Positions 40,509 to 49,092 of a DNA stretch of 64,000 nt are shown in pieces (positions within the stretch are counted from its first letter, which is position 1; each line of letters begins with the position of its first letter). The notes below the pieces were generated by a model. The model was not told the DNA's origin. It worked only from the letters and a program-made list of their open reading frames with translations, and ran no database searches. Origin of the DNA: Streptomyces malachitofuscus (GTDB lineage Bacteria; Actinomycetota; Actinomycetes; Streptomycetales; Streptomycetaceae); the NCBI RefSeq assembly GCF_014650055.1, contig NZ_BMUF01000008.1:248001-312000 (forward strand), in the 5' to 3' direction. A program made the translations under genes and the position numbers.

Positions 40509-41396
40509 TCAACGCGAGCGCAACTCCTCCGCCCGCAGCGCGTCCACCGCGATTCTCGCCGCCGTTCCGATCACCGCGTCGGCCGCCGGAAGGGTGGCGG
40601 CGGTGTGCGCGGTCCGGGTGAACACGGCGACGGCGTAACGGCCGCCGTCCGGGTACTCCACGACGCCCACCTCGTTGCGCAGGGTCGGCAGAGTGCCGGT
40701 CTTTCCGGCGACATGGACGTCGTCGAACGGGAAACCGGAGGCCAGCCGGTGCGGCCACACCTGGAGCCCCATGATCCGTCGCATGGCCGCGCCGTGCTCC
40801 GGCGGACACGCCTCGTCCCGCCACACGGCGGCCAGCAGCCGGGTGAGATCGCGCGGGGTGCTGCGGTTGGTGCGGGCGGGGTCCAGCGCCCGCAGCCGGG
40901 TGATGACGTGCGGGTCGGCGAGCGCCCGGGCCCCGTCCGGGCCGGCGTCCTCCTTGATGGTCGCGAGCATGTCGCCGAAGGAGTGCACGGCCAGCGTCCG
41001 GGTGAGTCCCAGCCGGGCCGTCGTGGCGTTCACGGCGTCCAGGCCCACCCGGCGCAGCAGCAGGTCGGCGGCGGCGTTGTCGCTGACCGCCATCATCAGA
41101 TACGCCAGATCGCGCAGGGACAGCCGGGCCGCGTCCAGCATGGCGGCCACCCCGGTGGGGCCGGTGGTGCGTCCGGCGGGCGGGCACTCCACCTGTTCGG
41201 TGAGGTCCAGCCGGCCCGCCGCGTCCTGCTCGTGCAGCGCGACCAGAACGCACAGCTTGTGGACGCTGGCCGTGGGGACCGGCTGGTCCGCCCCCGCGTC
41301 GAGCTGCACGCCCGAGTCGATGCCGAGGGCGTGCAGCCGGCCGGTGACCCCGGCGTCGGCGAACGCGGCGTGGATACGGGCGACGGCGTCGTTCAC
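40509..41396 (-). CDS. BlaB-like serine beta-lactamase/penicillin-recognising protein
   Basis: 295 residues from GTG 41396, overlapping the LysR stop by 4 bases (GTGA). Active-site triads of the serine penicillin-recognising fold: SVHK (SxxK, about 46-49), SDN (about 109) and KTG (about 227). The E166-type omega loop of class A enzymes is not clear and there is no signal peptide, so it stays in the cytoplasm. This matches BlaB of S. cacaoi, a cytoplasmic beta-lactamase-like protein needed with the LysR regulator BlaA for beta-lactamase induction. Assignment is by motif and gene order; penicillin binding is not implied. Confidence 0.85.
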   Translation of the reverse strand: MNDAVARIHAAFADAGVTGRLHALGIDSGVQLDAGADQPVPTASVHKLCVLVALHEQDAAGRLDLTEQVECPPAGRTTGPTGVAAMLDAARLSLRDLAYLMMAVSDNAAADLLLRRVGLDAVNATTARLGLTRTLAVHSFGDMLATIKEDAGPDGARALADPHVITRLRALDPARTNRSTPRDLTRLLAAVWRDEACPPEHGAAMRRIMGLQVWPHRLASGFPFDDVHVAGKTGTLPTLRNEVGVVEYPDGGRYAVAVFTRTAHTAATLPAADAVIGTAARIAVDALRAEELRSR

Positions 41397-42355
41397 AGCC
41401 AGTACTCCGATGCCGGGCGCAGGTGCAGCGGGCGGGTCGGTGCGTCGGGGGTCGCACCGGCGGCGGTGCGCAGGGCCTGCGTGGCCGCCTCGGCGAAGGC
41501 GTGCACGGCGGCGTCGCCGCGTCCCGCGGGCCAGGCGGCGGAGTGCCGCAGGGCGGGGGCGCCGCCGGTGAGAGGACGCCACACGACGTCCGGGTCGCCC
41601 GAGGACGGCGGCCGGGCGTCGCGCGGGCACAGGGCGACGGCCCCGGCGGACAGCACCAGCCCCCGGACGAAACTGTCGCCCTGGCCGTGGCGTACGGCGG
41701 CGGGGGTGAAGCCGCCGCGGGCGCAGGTGGTCAGCAGGTCGTCGTAGAGGGCCGGGGCCGCGGAGCGCGGGAAGAGGATCAGGTCGTGGCCGCTCAGCGC
41801 GGCCAGGGGCACCTCGTCGAGCCGGGCCGCCCCGGCTCCGCGCGACAGCAGGACACCGAGCTCCCGTCGCAGCACCGGACCCAGCTCCAGGCCGGCCACG
41901 TCACACGGATGGTGGACGATGCCGACGTCGAGCTCATGGGCCGCGAGCCGGGCGAGCTGCTGAGCGGTGGACAGTTCGTGCAGCTCGAGCTCCAGACCGG
42001 AGCGGCGGCGCCCGAAGTCCGCGAGCAGGGCGGCGACGGTCCCGCCGGAGAGGTCCGGGGGGAGCGCCGCCCGCAGCAGCCCGGTCTCGCCGTCACGCAC
42101 CCGGCGGGCGGTGGCGAGGAAGGACTCCGAGCGGGAGAGGACCTCACGGGCGTCGGCCAGCAGCAGCCGTCCCGCCTCGGTGATCGTCACCCGACGGCTG
42201 GTCCGCTCGAACAGCCGCACGCCCAGCTCCCGTTCCAGCCGCTGGATGCGCTGCGACAGCGGAGGCTGCGCCATGCCCAGACGGGCCGCGGCACGCCCGA
42301 AGTGTGACTCTTCTGCAACAGCCACGAAGCACTCCAGGTGCCGCACCAGGTCCAC
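41393..42355 (-). CDS. LysR regulator (BlaA/AmpR-like) of the beta-lactam island
   Basis: 320 residues. HTH at 1-60 (MDLVRHLECFVAVAEESHFG, then QPPLSQRIQRLERELGVRLF) and a LysR ligand domain from about 90. Translationally coupled to the BlaB-like gene downstream and divergent from a PBP and a class A beta-lactamase, as blaA-blaB is to blaL in S. cacaoi. A LysR-type palindrome lies in the 85-base gap. It probably activates the divergent genes in response to wall damage or beta-lactams. The C-terminus ends LRPASEYWL. Confidence 0.9.
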   Translation of the reverse strand: MDLVRHLECFVAVAEESHFGRAAARLGMAQPPLSQRIQRLERELGVRLFERTSRRVTITEAGRLLLADAREVLSRSESFLATARRVRDGETGLLRAALPPDLSGGTVAALLADFGRRRSGLELELHELSTAQQLARLAAHELDVGIVHHPCDVAGLELGPVLRRELGVLLSRGAGAARLDEVPLAALSGHDLILFPRSAAPALYDDLLTTCARGGFTPAAVRHGQGDSFVRGLVLSAGAVALCPRDARPPSSGDPDVVWRPLTGGAPALRHSAAWPAGRGDAAVHAFAEAATQALRTAAGATPDAPTRPLHLRPASEYWL

Positions 42356-42368
42356 GACCAGTCATCAT

Positions 42369-42398
42369 ATCGAGTATTGATCGGTCCGAGATCGATAG
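42369..42398. promoter_or_regulatory. Probable LysR operator in the divergent bla region
   Basis: TATCGA (42369-42374) mirrored by TCGATA (42393-42398), with a T-N11-A core TTGATCGGTCCGA at 42378-42390. Position between the LysR and PBP starts fits an AmpR/BlaA-type activator site. Confidence 0.6.
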
Positions 42399-42440
42399 CG
42401 GTCTTGGACGGACGGTGCCCACCGCTGCTGTGGTCGGTGC

Positions 42441-44066
42441 ATGCACTCCTACCCCGACTTCCCCCCGGGCGGCCCCCGCCGTCGCCGCCCGCGCAGAACC
42501 ACCAAGTCCCTCACCGCCGTCGCGGTGGTGGCCGCGGTCGCCGCCGGCGGGGCGTACGCGGCGGGCGTCGGCCCCTTCGCGGGCGACAGCGGACCCGATC
42601 CCGAGGCGGTGGCCGAGGCCCGCGCGTTCCTCGCCGACTGGTCCGCCGGACGGCTGCCGGACGCCGCCGCCCGCACGACCGGACCCGACCGCGCGGAGCA
42701 GGTCCTGGGCAGCTTCACCGCCGGGCTCGACATCGAGAAACCGGAGCTCACGGCCGGGAAACCCGAGGAGACCGGCGACGGCGCCCTCACCGTGCCCTTC
42801 ACCGCGCGGATGCCCGTCACCGGCCTCGGCACCTGGACGTACACCTCGAAGCTGCCGCTGCGGGAGCAGGACGACGGCACCTGGAAGGTGGAGTGGACAC
42901 TGTCGCTCGTCCACCCGCGGCTCAGTGACACGGAGAAGTTCCGCCTGGAACGTGAGGAGAGGCCACCCGTCGAGGCCACCGACCGCGACGGCGAGACCCT
43001 GACCGGCGCCACCCACCCCTCGCTCGCGCCCGTCCTCGCCCAGCTCGCCGGGGGCGCGGACGGCGGCCCGCGCGGCGCGGTGCACCTCGTCGACCGGGCC
43101 ACGGGTGAGGTCGAACGCACGGAGGTGTCCTTCGGCGGCGAGGAGACCCGCAAGGACGAAGGCCCCGTCCGCACCACCCTCGACGCCCGCTGGCAGACGG
43201 CCGCCGAGCGCGCCCTCGCGAGGGCCGACGGCAAGAACGCCGCGCTCGTCGCCCTGCGCATCGACGACGGTGAGATCCTCGCCGTGGCCAACTCGCCGGC
43301 CTCCGGCTTCAACCGCGCCGTCTCCGGCACCTACGCCCCCGGTTCCACCTGGAAGATCGTGACCAGCGGCGCCCTGCTGCTGAAGGGCGCCGTGGCGCCG
43401 GACGACGTCGTGGACTGCCCCAAGTACCTGACGGTGGGCAAGAAGTTCCAGAACGTGGAGACGTCGGAACACCCCGGCGCCACCTTCCGCAAGGACTTCA
43501 CCGAGTCCTGCAACACCGCGTTCATCAGCCTGCGCGGGCGGCTCGGCGAGGGAGAGCTCGGGGACGTGGCGAAGAAGTACTTCGGGGTCGGCCAGACCTG
43601 GCACGTGGGCGTCCCCTCGTACGACGGCTCGGTGCCGGTGCCGCGCGACGCCACGGAGAAGGCCGCGTCCATGATCGGGCAGGGCCGGGTCCAGGCCAAC
43701 CCGCTGATCATGGCGTCGGTCACCGCGACGGCCGTGTCGGGCACCTTCCACCAGCCCTCGCTCGTCGAGGGCACCGAGGACACCACCCGCACCAGGCCGC
43801 TGCCGCGGAAGGTCGTGACCCAGCTGCGCACACTGATGCGGGCCACGGTCACGGAGGGCACCGCGCGCGTCCTGGCCGGCCTGCCCGGCGACATCGGCGC
43901 CAAGACCGGCACCGCCGAGGTCTCCGACGACCAGGACAACAACGGCTGGATGGTCGCCCACCGGGGCAACGTGGCCGTGGCCTGCGTGGTCGAGGAGGGC
44001 GTCACCGGCGGCGGTTCGGCGGGACCGGTGCTCCGTGAGCTGCTGTCCGCCGTACCCGAGTCCTGA
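42441..44066 (+). CDS. Class A/B-type penicillin-binding transpeptidase with MecA-N (NTF2-like) domain
   Basis: 541 residues. Membrane anchor at about 22-43; MecA_N NTF2-like domain about 55-165 (EARAFLADWSAGRLPDAAAR ... GTWKVEWTLSLVHP); transpeptidase domain about 245-540 with STWK (SxxK, about 307), SCN (SxN, about 357) and KTGTAEV (about 491). Such PBPs cross-link peptidoglycan by D,D-transpeptidation; the MecA_N domain also occurs in low-affinity resistant PBPs. Gene order with a divergent LysR and a following beta-lactamase suggests an inducible, beta-lactam-tolerant PBP. The ribosome site is weak. Confidence 0.92.
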   Translation: MHSYPDFPPGGPRRRRPRRTTKSLTAVAVVAAVAAGGAYAAGVGPFAGDSGPDPEAVAEARAFLADWSAGRLPDAAARTTGPDRAEQVLGSFTAGLDIEKPELTAGKPEETGDGALTVPFTARMPVTGLGTWTYTSKLPLREQDDGTWKVEWTLSLVHPRLSDTEKFRLEREERPPVEATDRDGETLTGATHPSLAPVLAQLAGGADGGPRGAVHLVDRATGEVERTEVSFGGEETRKDEGPVRTTLDARWQTAAERALARADGKNAALVALRIDDGEILAVANSPASGFNRAVSGTYAPGSTWKIVTSGALLLKGAVAPDDVVDCPKYLTVGKKFQNVETSEHPGATFRKDFTESCNTAFISLRGRLGEGELGDVAKKYFGVGQTWHVGVPSYDGSVPVPRDATEKAASMIGQGRVQANPLIMASVTATAVSGTFHQPSLVEGTEDTTRTRPLPRKVVTQLRTLMRATVTEGTARVLAGLPGDIGAKTGTAEVSDDQDNNGWMVAHRGNVAVACVVEEGVTGGGSAGPVLRELLSAVPES

Positions 44067-44095
44067 CCGCACCCGACCGAAAGGGAATGTCCCCC

Positions 44096-45031
44096 GTGAC
44101 CTCACACCCCTCCCGCCGCGCCCTGCTGCTGGCCGCGGCGCTCGCTCCCGCGGCCGGGTGCGCCGCGGGCACGCCGGTGCGCGAGCGCGGCCGGGACGGC
44201 ACCGCGGCACTGTCGCCCTCGCCCTCCTCGGGCCGGGGCGCGCCCGCCCCGCTGACCCCCCGGAGCCTCGCCGGCCTCGAACGCGAGTACGGCGCCCGCC
44301 TCGGGGTGTACGCCGTCGCGACCGGTACCGGCGCCACCGTGGTCCACCGCGCCGACGAACGTTTCGCGTTCTGCTCCGTCTTCAAGACGCTCGCCGCGGC
44401 CGCCGTCCTGGACCGCGGCCCGCTCGCCCGCCTGGACGAGCGCGTCCCCTACACCGGCGCCGACCTCGTCGCCTACTCACCGGTCACGGAGAAGCACACC
44501 GGCTTCGGGATGACCCTCCGTCAACTCTGCGACGCCGCCGTCCGCCACAGCGACAACACCGCCGCCAACCTGCTGCTGCGCCACCTCGGCGGCCCGTCCG
44601 CCCTCACCGCCCACCTGCGCGGACTCGGTGACTCCGTCAGCCGCCTGGACCACGACGAACCCGAGCTGAACGGCAACCCGCCCGGAGACCCCCGGGACAC
44701 CACGACCCCACGGGCCGTCGCCGCCGACTACCGCGCCCTCGTTCTCGGCGACGCCCTGCCGGCCGCGAAGCGGACGCTGCTGACGGACTGGCTGGTGCGC
44801 AGCACCACCGGCGCCCGGCGCATCCGGGCCGGCGCCCCCCGCGGCTGGAAGGTGGGCGACAAGACCGGCACCGGCGACTGGGGCCGGGCCAACGACGTCG
44901 CCGTCCTGTGGCCCGAGCGCGGCGCGCCGCTGGTGCTGGCCGTTCTGACCGACCGCCCCGGCCGCGACGCGACCCCCAGCGACCCGCTGGTCGCCGAGGC
45001 CGCCCGCCGCGTACTCGCCGCCCTGCGCTGA
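44096..45031 (+). CDS. Class A beta-lactamase, lipoprotein with twin-arginine signal
   Basis: 311 residues from GTG 44096 (AAGGGA 9 bases upstream; an in-frame ATG at 44087 lies too close to that site). The signal has SRRALLL (twin-Arg) and lipobox PAAGC, so it is exported folded and lipid-anchored. Class A catalytic set complete: CSVFK (S70/K73), SDN (130), ELN (166, in DEPELNGN) and KTG (234, in GDKTGTGDWG). It hydrolyses penicillins/cephalosporins. It starts 29 bases after the PBP, so one operon controlled by the divergent LysR is likely. Corresponds to BlaL of S. cacaoi by position. Confidence 0.95.
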   Translation: MTSHPSRRALLLAAALAPAAGCAAGTPVRERGRDGTAALSPSPSSGRGAPAPLTPRSLAGLEREYGARLGVYAVATGTGATVVHRADERFAFCSVFKTLAAAAVLDRGPLARLDERVPYTGADLVAYSPVTEKHTGFGMTLRQLCDAAVRHSDNTAANLLLRHLGGPSALTAHLRGLGDSVSRLDHDEPELNGNPPGDPRDTTTPRAVAADYRALVLGDALPAAKRTLLTDWLVRSTTGARRIRAGAPRGWKVGDKTGTGDWGRANDVAVLWPERGAPLVLAVLTDRPGRDATPSDPLVAEAARRVLAALR

Positions 45032-45052
45032 ACCGGGCGGACGGCCGTGGGA

Positions 45053-45373
45053 TCAGCCCTGCTTGGGCGCGGCCTGCTGGACCACCTCGAACGACCAGAG
45101 CGTGGCGTCCGTGGCCGCCGGGCGCGGCTTCTCACCCTGCGCCCCGCCGTGGGCGGCCTGCCCCCGGCCGGCCATCCAGCGCTGGAAGTCCTCCTCGGTC
45201 CGCCACCGCGTGTACACGAGGTAGGTGTCGGTGCCCTCCACCGGGCGCAGCAGCTCGAACCACTCGAACCCGTCCGAACCCTCCACGGCCCCGGCCCGTG
45301 CGGCGAACCGCTGCTCCAGCGTCTCGCGCTGCTCTTCCGGGACGGTGAGTACGTTGATCTTGACGATGCTCAT
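45053..45373 (-). CDS. Antibiotic biosynthesis monooxygenase (ABM)-fold protein
   Basis: 106 residues from ATG 45373. The dimeric ferredoxin-like ABM fold is recognisable from INVLTVPEEQRETLEQRFAA and FEWFELLRPVEGTDTYLVYT, then WRTEEDFQRWMAG. Members include heme-degrading IsdG/HmoB-type and small-molecule oxygenases as well as uncharacterised proteins; no catalytic Asn/Trp/His set can be assigned. Convergent with the beta-lactamase gene. Confidence 0.85.
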   Translation of the reverse strand: MSIVKINVLTVPEEQRETLEQRFAARAGAVEGSDGFEWFELLRPVEGTDTYLVYTRWRTEEDFQRWMAGRGQAAHGGAQGEKPRPAATDATLWSFEVVQQAAPKQG

Positions 45374-45415
45374 GTCCCGATTGTTCCGCAGGGCCGGCGC
45401 CCGGGGCGCGGTGGG

Positions 45416-46264
45416 TCAGCCCAGGCAGATGACCAGGAGGCAGAGCTGGGAGGAGTCCTGATCGCCGGCCGGCGGGGTGGTGGGGGCGGGCTGGGAGCCC
45501 TCGCCCCGATCGGTGCCGCCGGCCGCGTCGCCGTCGTCCGCGGCCGGGGGCGGCGTGGCCGGGCGGGTGGCCGTGCCGGAGCCGGAAGCGGAACCCGACC
45601 CCGTGTCGACGTCCGCGTCGGCGCCCGCGCTCCCGTTCGCCTCGGCGCGGGAGCCGGAGCGGGAGACGGAGTCCGGGGCGGTCGTCCGCGGCCGGGACGT
45701 CACCTCCGTGCGTCCCTCGGAGGCGCTGTCCGTGTGGGTGCGGGACGGGGCGGGGGACGCCTGCGCGGTTTCGTCCGGCGCCCGGCGCTCGTCATCGGCG
45801 GGGGGCGACTGCGGCGTACGGTCCGGGGAGGCGGCCGTGGATCCCGGGTCGGTGGTGCCGTCCGCTGATTCCGTCGCGCCGCCCATGCCCCGGAGGTCGG
45901 GTGCCGTGGCGGCCTGGGCGCGCTCCCCGCCGCCCCGGTCCATCGAGGCGAGGGTCAGCCCGCCGCCCACGAGGGCCACGGCGGTGGCGACCAGGGCCCG
46001 TCGCTGGGTCTTCCGCCAGCGGGTCTGCTGCCGCCGCCGCGCCGCCCTTCCGGTGCCCGACGGCGCGGGCGTCCGCGGTGCCGTGTCACCGGCGCGCGGG
46101 GCGGGGGGTATGACGGCCGCGGCGGGCTCGGCTGCTGCGCCCGCCGTACCGGGAACCGTGTGGCCGCCGATGACGCTGGGCGCGATGTCGGGGGCGTAGG
46201 CACCGCAGCCCGGGCAGACCAGGGCGCCGTTCAGATGCCGGCGACACGTGGAGCAGTAGTCCAT
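45416..46264 (-). CDS. Zinc-ribbon membrane protein with long Ser/Thr/Asp-rich exported part
   Basis: 282 residues from ATG 46264. Zinc ribbon at the N-terminus (YCSTCRRHLNGALVCPGCGAY: Cys pairs at about 4/7 and 17/20), an Arg-rich stretch, one membrane helix (about 88-106), then about 170 residues rich in Ser, Thr, Asp, Pro and Glu outside the cell, ending in a hydrophobic LCLLVICLG tip. Related Streptomyces proteins (zinc ribbon, helix, low-complexity tail) have no known function. It may sense or scaffold at the membrane. Confidence 0.75.
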   Translation of the reverse strand: MDYCSTCRRHLNGALVCPGCGAYAPDIAPSVIGGHTVPGTAGAAAEPAAAVIPPAPRAGDTAPRTPAPSGTGRAARRRQQTRWRKTQRRALVATAVALVGGGLTLASMDRGGGERAQAATAPDLRGMGGATESADGTTDPGSTAASPDRTPQSPPADDERRAPDETAQASPAPSRTHTDSASEGRTEVTSRPRTTAPDSVSRSGSRAEANGSAGADADVDTGSGSASGSGTATRPATPPPAADDGDAAGGTDRGEGSQPAPTTPPAGDQDSSQLCLLVICLG

Positions 46265-46569
46265 CCGCTGTCTTCCTGAGTTGACGTACCGACCGCCCGG
46301 AAGGCGAACGGTCCGGAGCAGGGGACAGCAACGCTAGCCAGGGCCACGACGCACTGTGTGCAGCCTGTGTGCCTCTCCTGCGCACATTCTCTGCGCGCCG
46401 CGCGAGAAGGTCGTGAGCGCCGGTGCCGCACCACCCCACAACGGACACACTGCTGATCGACCTTCGGGCCGGAGCCGCCCGTCGGCCTTGACGCCGCACC
46501 GTGGTGCCACGTTGGCTGTCCAGCCACTCGGTCGCCCCACGCCGCACGCCCGCCCGGAAGGCCCCCCAC
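46265..46569. other. Divergent intergenic region before the sugar-binding protein gene
   Basis: 305 bases between the zinc-ribbon and binding-protein genes. Both promoters must lie here. A TGTGTGC-type repeat occurs around 46353-46373. No operator could be assigned with confidence. Confidence 0.5.
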
Positions 46570-47709
46570 GTGAACCCCCGTACCACCCCCGCCCCCACCG
46601 CCGTACGCCGTTCCGCCCTGTTCCTGACCGCCACGCTGTCGGCCCTCTCGCTGACCGGCTGCGGTCTCCTCGGCGCCACCGGCGACGACGACACGGAACG
46701 AGGCTCGAAGAGTTACGACATGACGGTGGGTCTGCTGCTGCCCGACAAGGACACGGCGCGCTTCGAGAAGTTCGACTACCCGCTCATCAAGGAGCGGATC
46801 TCCTCCCTCACCAACAAGCAGGGCGAGGTCGTCTACGCCAATGCCGAGGGCAGCAAGGCCAAGCAGAGCGAGCAGTTCCAGAAGCTGATCGCCGACGACG
46901 TCGACGTGATCCTGGTGGACGCGGTCGACGCCGCTGCCGTCGCGCCGGACGTGAAGAAGGCGAAGGAGGCGGGCATACCCGTCATCGCCTACGACCGTCT
47001 CGCCGAGGGCCCGATCGACGCGTACGTGTCGCACGACAACGAACTCGTCGGCCAGGTGCAGGGCCGCGCCCTGGTGAACGCGCTCGGTGAGAACGCCGAG
47101 AAGAGCAAGGTCGTCATGATGAACGGCGCGCCCGCCGACCCGAACACGGCACTGTTCAAGAAGGGCGCGCTGAGCGAGCTGAGCGGCAAGGTGGACATCG
47201 TCAAGTCGTACGACACCGAGAAGTGGCTGCCCGAGGTCGCCGCGAAGAACATGCGCAAGGCGCTCAAGGAGGTCGGCGCGGGCGATCTCGCCGCGGTGTA
47301 CTCGGCGAACGACGGCATGGCCGGCGCCGTCATCGACGTGCTGGGGGACGCGGGCCTGTCCGACCTGCCGCCGGTCACCGGGCAGGACGCGGATCTCGCG
47401 GCCGTGCAGCGGGTCGTCGCGGGCACGCAGTACATGACGGTGTACAAGTCCTTCCTGCTGGAGGCGACGGGGGCCGCGGACATGGCGGTGGCCAAGGTGC
47501 AGGACCGCTCGATCCAGTTCGACGCCCTCGCCCGGGACCTCATCGACAGCCCCACGCGGAAGGACATTCCGGCGATGCTGGTCCCGGTGGTCGCCCTGAC
47601 GAAGGAGAACATCGAGGACACGGTGATCGAGGACGGCGTCTACACCGCTGAGGACATCTGCACCCAGCCCTACGCGGCGGCCTGCGCGGAGATCGGCCTG
47701 GCCCCGTGA
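46570..47709 (+). CDS. Orphan sugar ABC-type substrate-binding lipoprotein (XylF/RbsB-like)
   Basis: 379 residues from GTG 46570 with GGAAGG 8 bases upstream. Lipobox LSLTGC ends at about residue 31. Type I periplasmic-binding fold (Peripla_BP_4): YDMTVGLLLPDKDTARFEKF, VDVILVDAVDAAAV, AGIPVIAYDRLAEG, VVMMNGAPADPNTALFKKG, YSANDGMAGAVIDVL. The pattern is closest to xylose-binding XylF. No permease or ATPase gene is nearby, so it either serves a distant transporter or acts in chemosensing. The C-terminus has two Cys that may bond. Confidence 0.9.
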   Translation: MNPRTTPAPTAVRRSALFLTATLSALSLTGCGLLGATGDDDTERGSKSYDMTVGLLLPDKDTARFEKFDYPLIKERISSLTNKQGEVVYANAEGSKAKQSEQFQKLIADDVDVILVDAVDAAAVAPDVKKAKEAGIPVIAYDRLAEGPIDAYVSHDNELVGQVQGRALVNALGENAEKSKVVMMNGAPADPNTALFKKGALSELSGKVDIVKSYDTEKWLPEVAAKNMRKALKEVGAGDLAAVYSANDGMAGAVIDVLGDAGLSDLPPVTGQDADLAAVQRVVAGTQYMTVYKSFLLEATGAADMAVAKVQDRSIQFDALARDLIDSPTRKDIPAMLVPVVALTKENIEDTVIEDGVYTAEDICTQPYAAACAEIGLAP

Positions 47710-47719
47710 GACGGGTGAG

Positions 47720-47733
47720 GTGACGCAGGTCAC
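47720..47733. promoter_or_regulatory. Crp-like site upstream of the DUF4287 gene
   Basis: GTGACGCAGGTCAC matches the Streptomyces Crp consensus GTG-N6-GNCAC exactly. It lies 82 bases before the DUF4287 start. A second match lies at 49007-49020. Confidence 0.5.
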
Positions 47734-47814
47734 ACCCTCGTGCCGATCAGTTCCGCTCCGTCCACCCGTCATCACCGGTGAGACATCACCGCCAGGACGA
47801 GAAGGACGGCTGAC

Positions 47815-48033
47815 ATGAGCGCACAGGTGAAGGGCCCCGCGAGCTACTTCCCGTCGATCGAGAAGAAGTACGGGCGTCCGGTCGCGGAGTGGAAGGACCT
47901 CATCCGCACCTCGCCGCTGACCCGGCACATGGAGCTGGTCGCCTGGCTCAAGTCCGAGCACGGACTGGGCCACGGCCACGCCAACGCCCTGGTCGCCCAC
48001 ACCCTTGCCGAGGACAGCGGCCCGAAGTCGTAG
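47815..48033 (+). CDS. DUF4287 small protein
   Basis: 72 residues; GAGAAGGACGGCTGAC precedes ATG 47815. The whole protein is one helical DUF4287 unit (YFPSIEKKYGRPVAEWKDLI, HMELVAWLKSEHGLGHGHAN). Function unknown; often linked to a DUF5655 domain in larger proteins. It lies 9 bases before the ECF41 gene and is probably co-transcribed with it. Confidence 0.88.
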   Translation: MSAQVKGPASYFPSIEKKYGRPVAEWKDLIRTSPLTRHMELVAWLKSEHGLGHGHANALVAHTLAEDSGPKS

Positions 48034-48042
48034 GATCCGGGC

Positions 48043-48990
48043 ATGGCCCTGAGCGTGAGCGACGTGGAGCGGTTCATGGTCTCCAAGCCCCGGCTGGAGG
48101 CCATCGCCTACCGGCTGCTCGGCTCCGCGAGCGAGGCCGAGGACGCCGTGCAGGAGACGTTCCTGCGGTGGCAGGACGCCGACGTCGACCGCATCCGGGT
48201 GCCCGAGGCGTGGCTGACGAAGGTGCTCACCAACCTGTGCCTCAACCAGCTCACCTCCGCCCGCGCGCGGCGCGAGACGTATGTGGGTGAGTGGCTTCCC
48301 GAGCCGCTGATCGCGGGGGACCCGATGCTGGGCCCCGCCGACACCGCCGAACAGCGGGAGTCGGTGTCGTACGCGGTCCTCGTCCTGCTGGAGCGGCTCA
48401 CCCCGAACGAGCGGGCCGTGTACGTGCTGCGGGAGGCGTTCGACTACGCGCACCGGGAGATCGCCGAGATCCTCGACATCACCGAGGCCGCCAGTCAGCA
48501 GATCTTCCACCGCGCCAGGAAGCACGTCGCGCAGGGCAGGGCCCGTACGGAGATCGACGAGGCCGCCGCCCGCCGGGTCGTCGACGAGTTCCTCGCGGCC
48601 GCCACCAGCGGGCGGACCGAGCCGCTGGTGCGGCTGCTCACCCAGGACGCCGTCTCGGTCGGCGACGGCGGCGGAAAGGTCCCCGCCCGCACCAGGCCGT
48701 TCGAGGGCGCGCTCGCGGTCGCGAAGTTCCTGCGCGGTCTGTTCCTGCCGGGCAAGGCCAAGCGGGACCTGGTCGGCGGCTCCCCCGAGGTCTACGCGAC
48801 GACCGCCAACGGGGACCCCGCCCTCGTGGCGGTCGTCGACGGCCGGGTCGTCGCCGTCATGTGCCTGGAGGTCACCGGTGAGGGCATCTCCGCCGTCCGG
48901 AACCAGGTCAACCCCGACAAGCTCGAACGGGTGACCGAGCGTTGGGCGGCCGCCGACCACGGGGAACCCCTGGTGCGCATCGCCTACTGA
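48043..48990 (+). CDS. ECF41-family RNA polymerase sigma factor (SigJ-like)
   Basis: 315 residues. Regions sigma2 (about 8-85: LEAIAYRLLGSASEAEDAVQ) and sigma4 (about 110-165) are joined by the ECF41-specific linker WLPEPL (about 85-90). A SnoaL-like C-terminal extension (about 185-310) carries the hallmark DGGGK (about 207-211) and NPDKL (about 288-292) motifs. In ECF41 this extension replaces an anti-sigma factor and tunes activity. No anti-sigma gene is nearby, as expected. The typical ECF41 partner, an oxidoreductase, follows. Confidence 0.95.
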   Translation: MALSVSDVERFMVSKPRLEAIAYRLLGSASEAEDAVQETFLRWQDADVDRIRVPEAWLTKVLTNLCLNQLTSARARRETYVGEWLPEPLIAGDPMLGPADTAEQRESVSYAVLVLLERLTPNERAVYVLREAFDYAHREIAEILDITEAASQQIFHRARKHVAQGRARTEIDEAAARRVVDEFLAAATSGRTEPLVRLLTQDAVSVGDGGGKVPARTRPFEGALAVAKFLRGLFLPGKAKRDLVGGSPEVYATTANGDPALVAVVDGRVVAVMCLEVTGEGISAVRNQVNPDKLERVTERWAAADHGEPLVRIAY

Positions 48991-49006
48991 GCCTGCCGAC
49001 CGCGAT

Positions 49007-49053
49007 GTGACGGGCGTCACATTCCACTCCTGTCAGGAAACGGCGGGCCGCCC
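49007..49053 (+). promoter_or_regulatory. Crp-like palindrome plus ECF-type promoter before the oxidoreductase
   Basis: GTGACGGGCGTCAC (49007-49020) fits GTG-N6-GNCAC and extends to an 18-bp palindrome (49005-49022). Just downstream, TGTCAGG (49031-49037) resembles an ECF41 -35 box (consensus TGTCACA), followed after 16 bases by GGTTC, a poor match to the CGTC -10. The ECF41 factor upstream may drive this promoter. Confidence 0.45.
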
Positions 49054-49092
49054 GGTTCAAGGGGCGAATCCGCTGACGACAGGAGCAAGGCC

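Noticed and set aside
46353..46373. TGTGTGC repeat as an operator
   Set aside because: Only short partial direct repeats; no symmetry or partner regulator.
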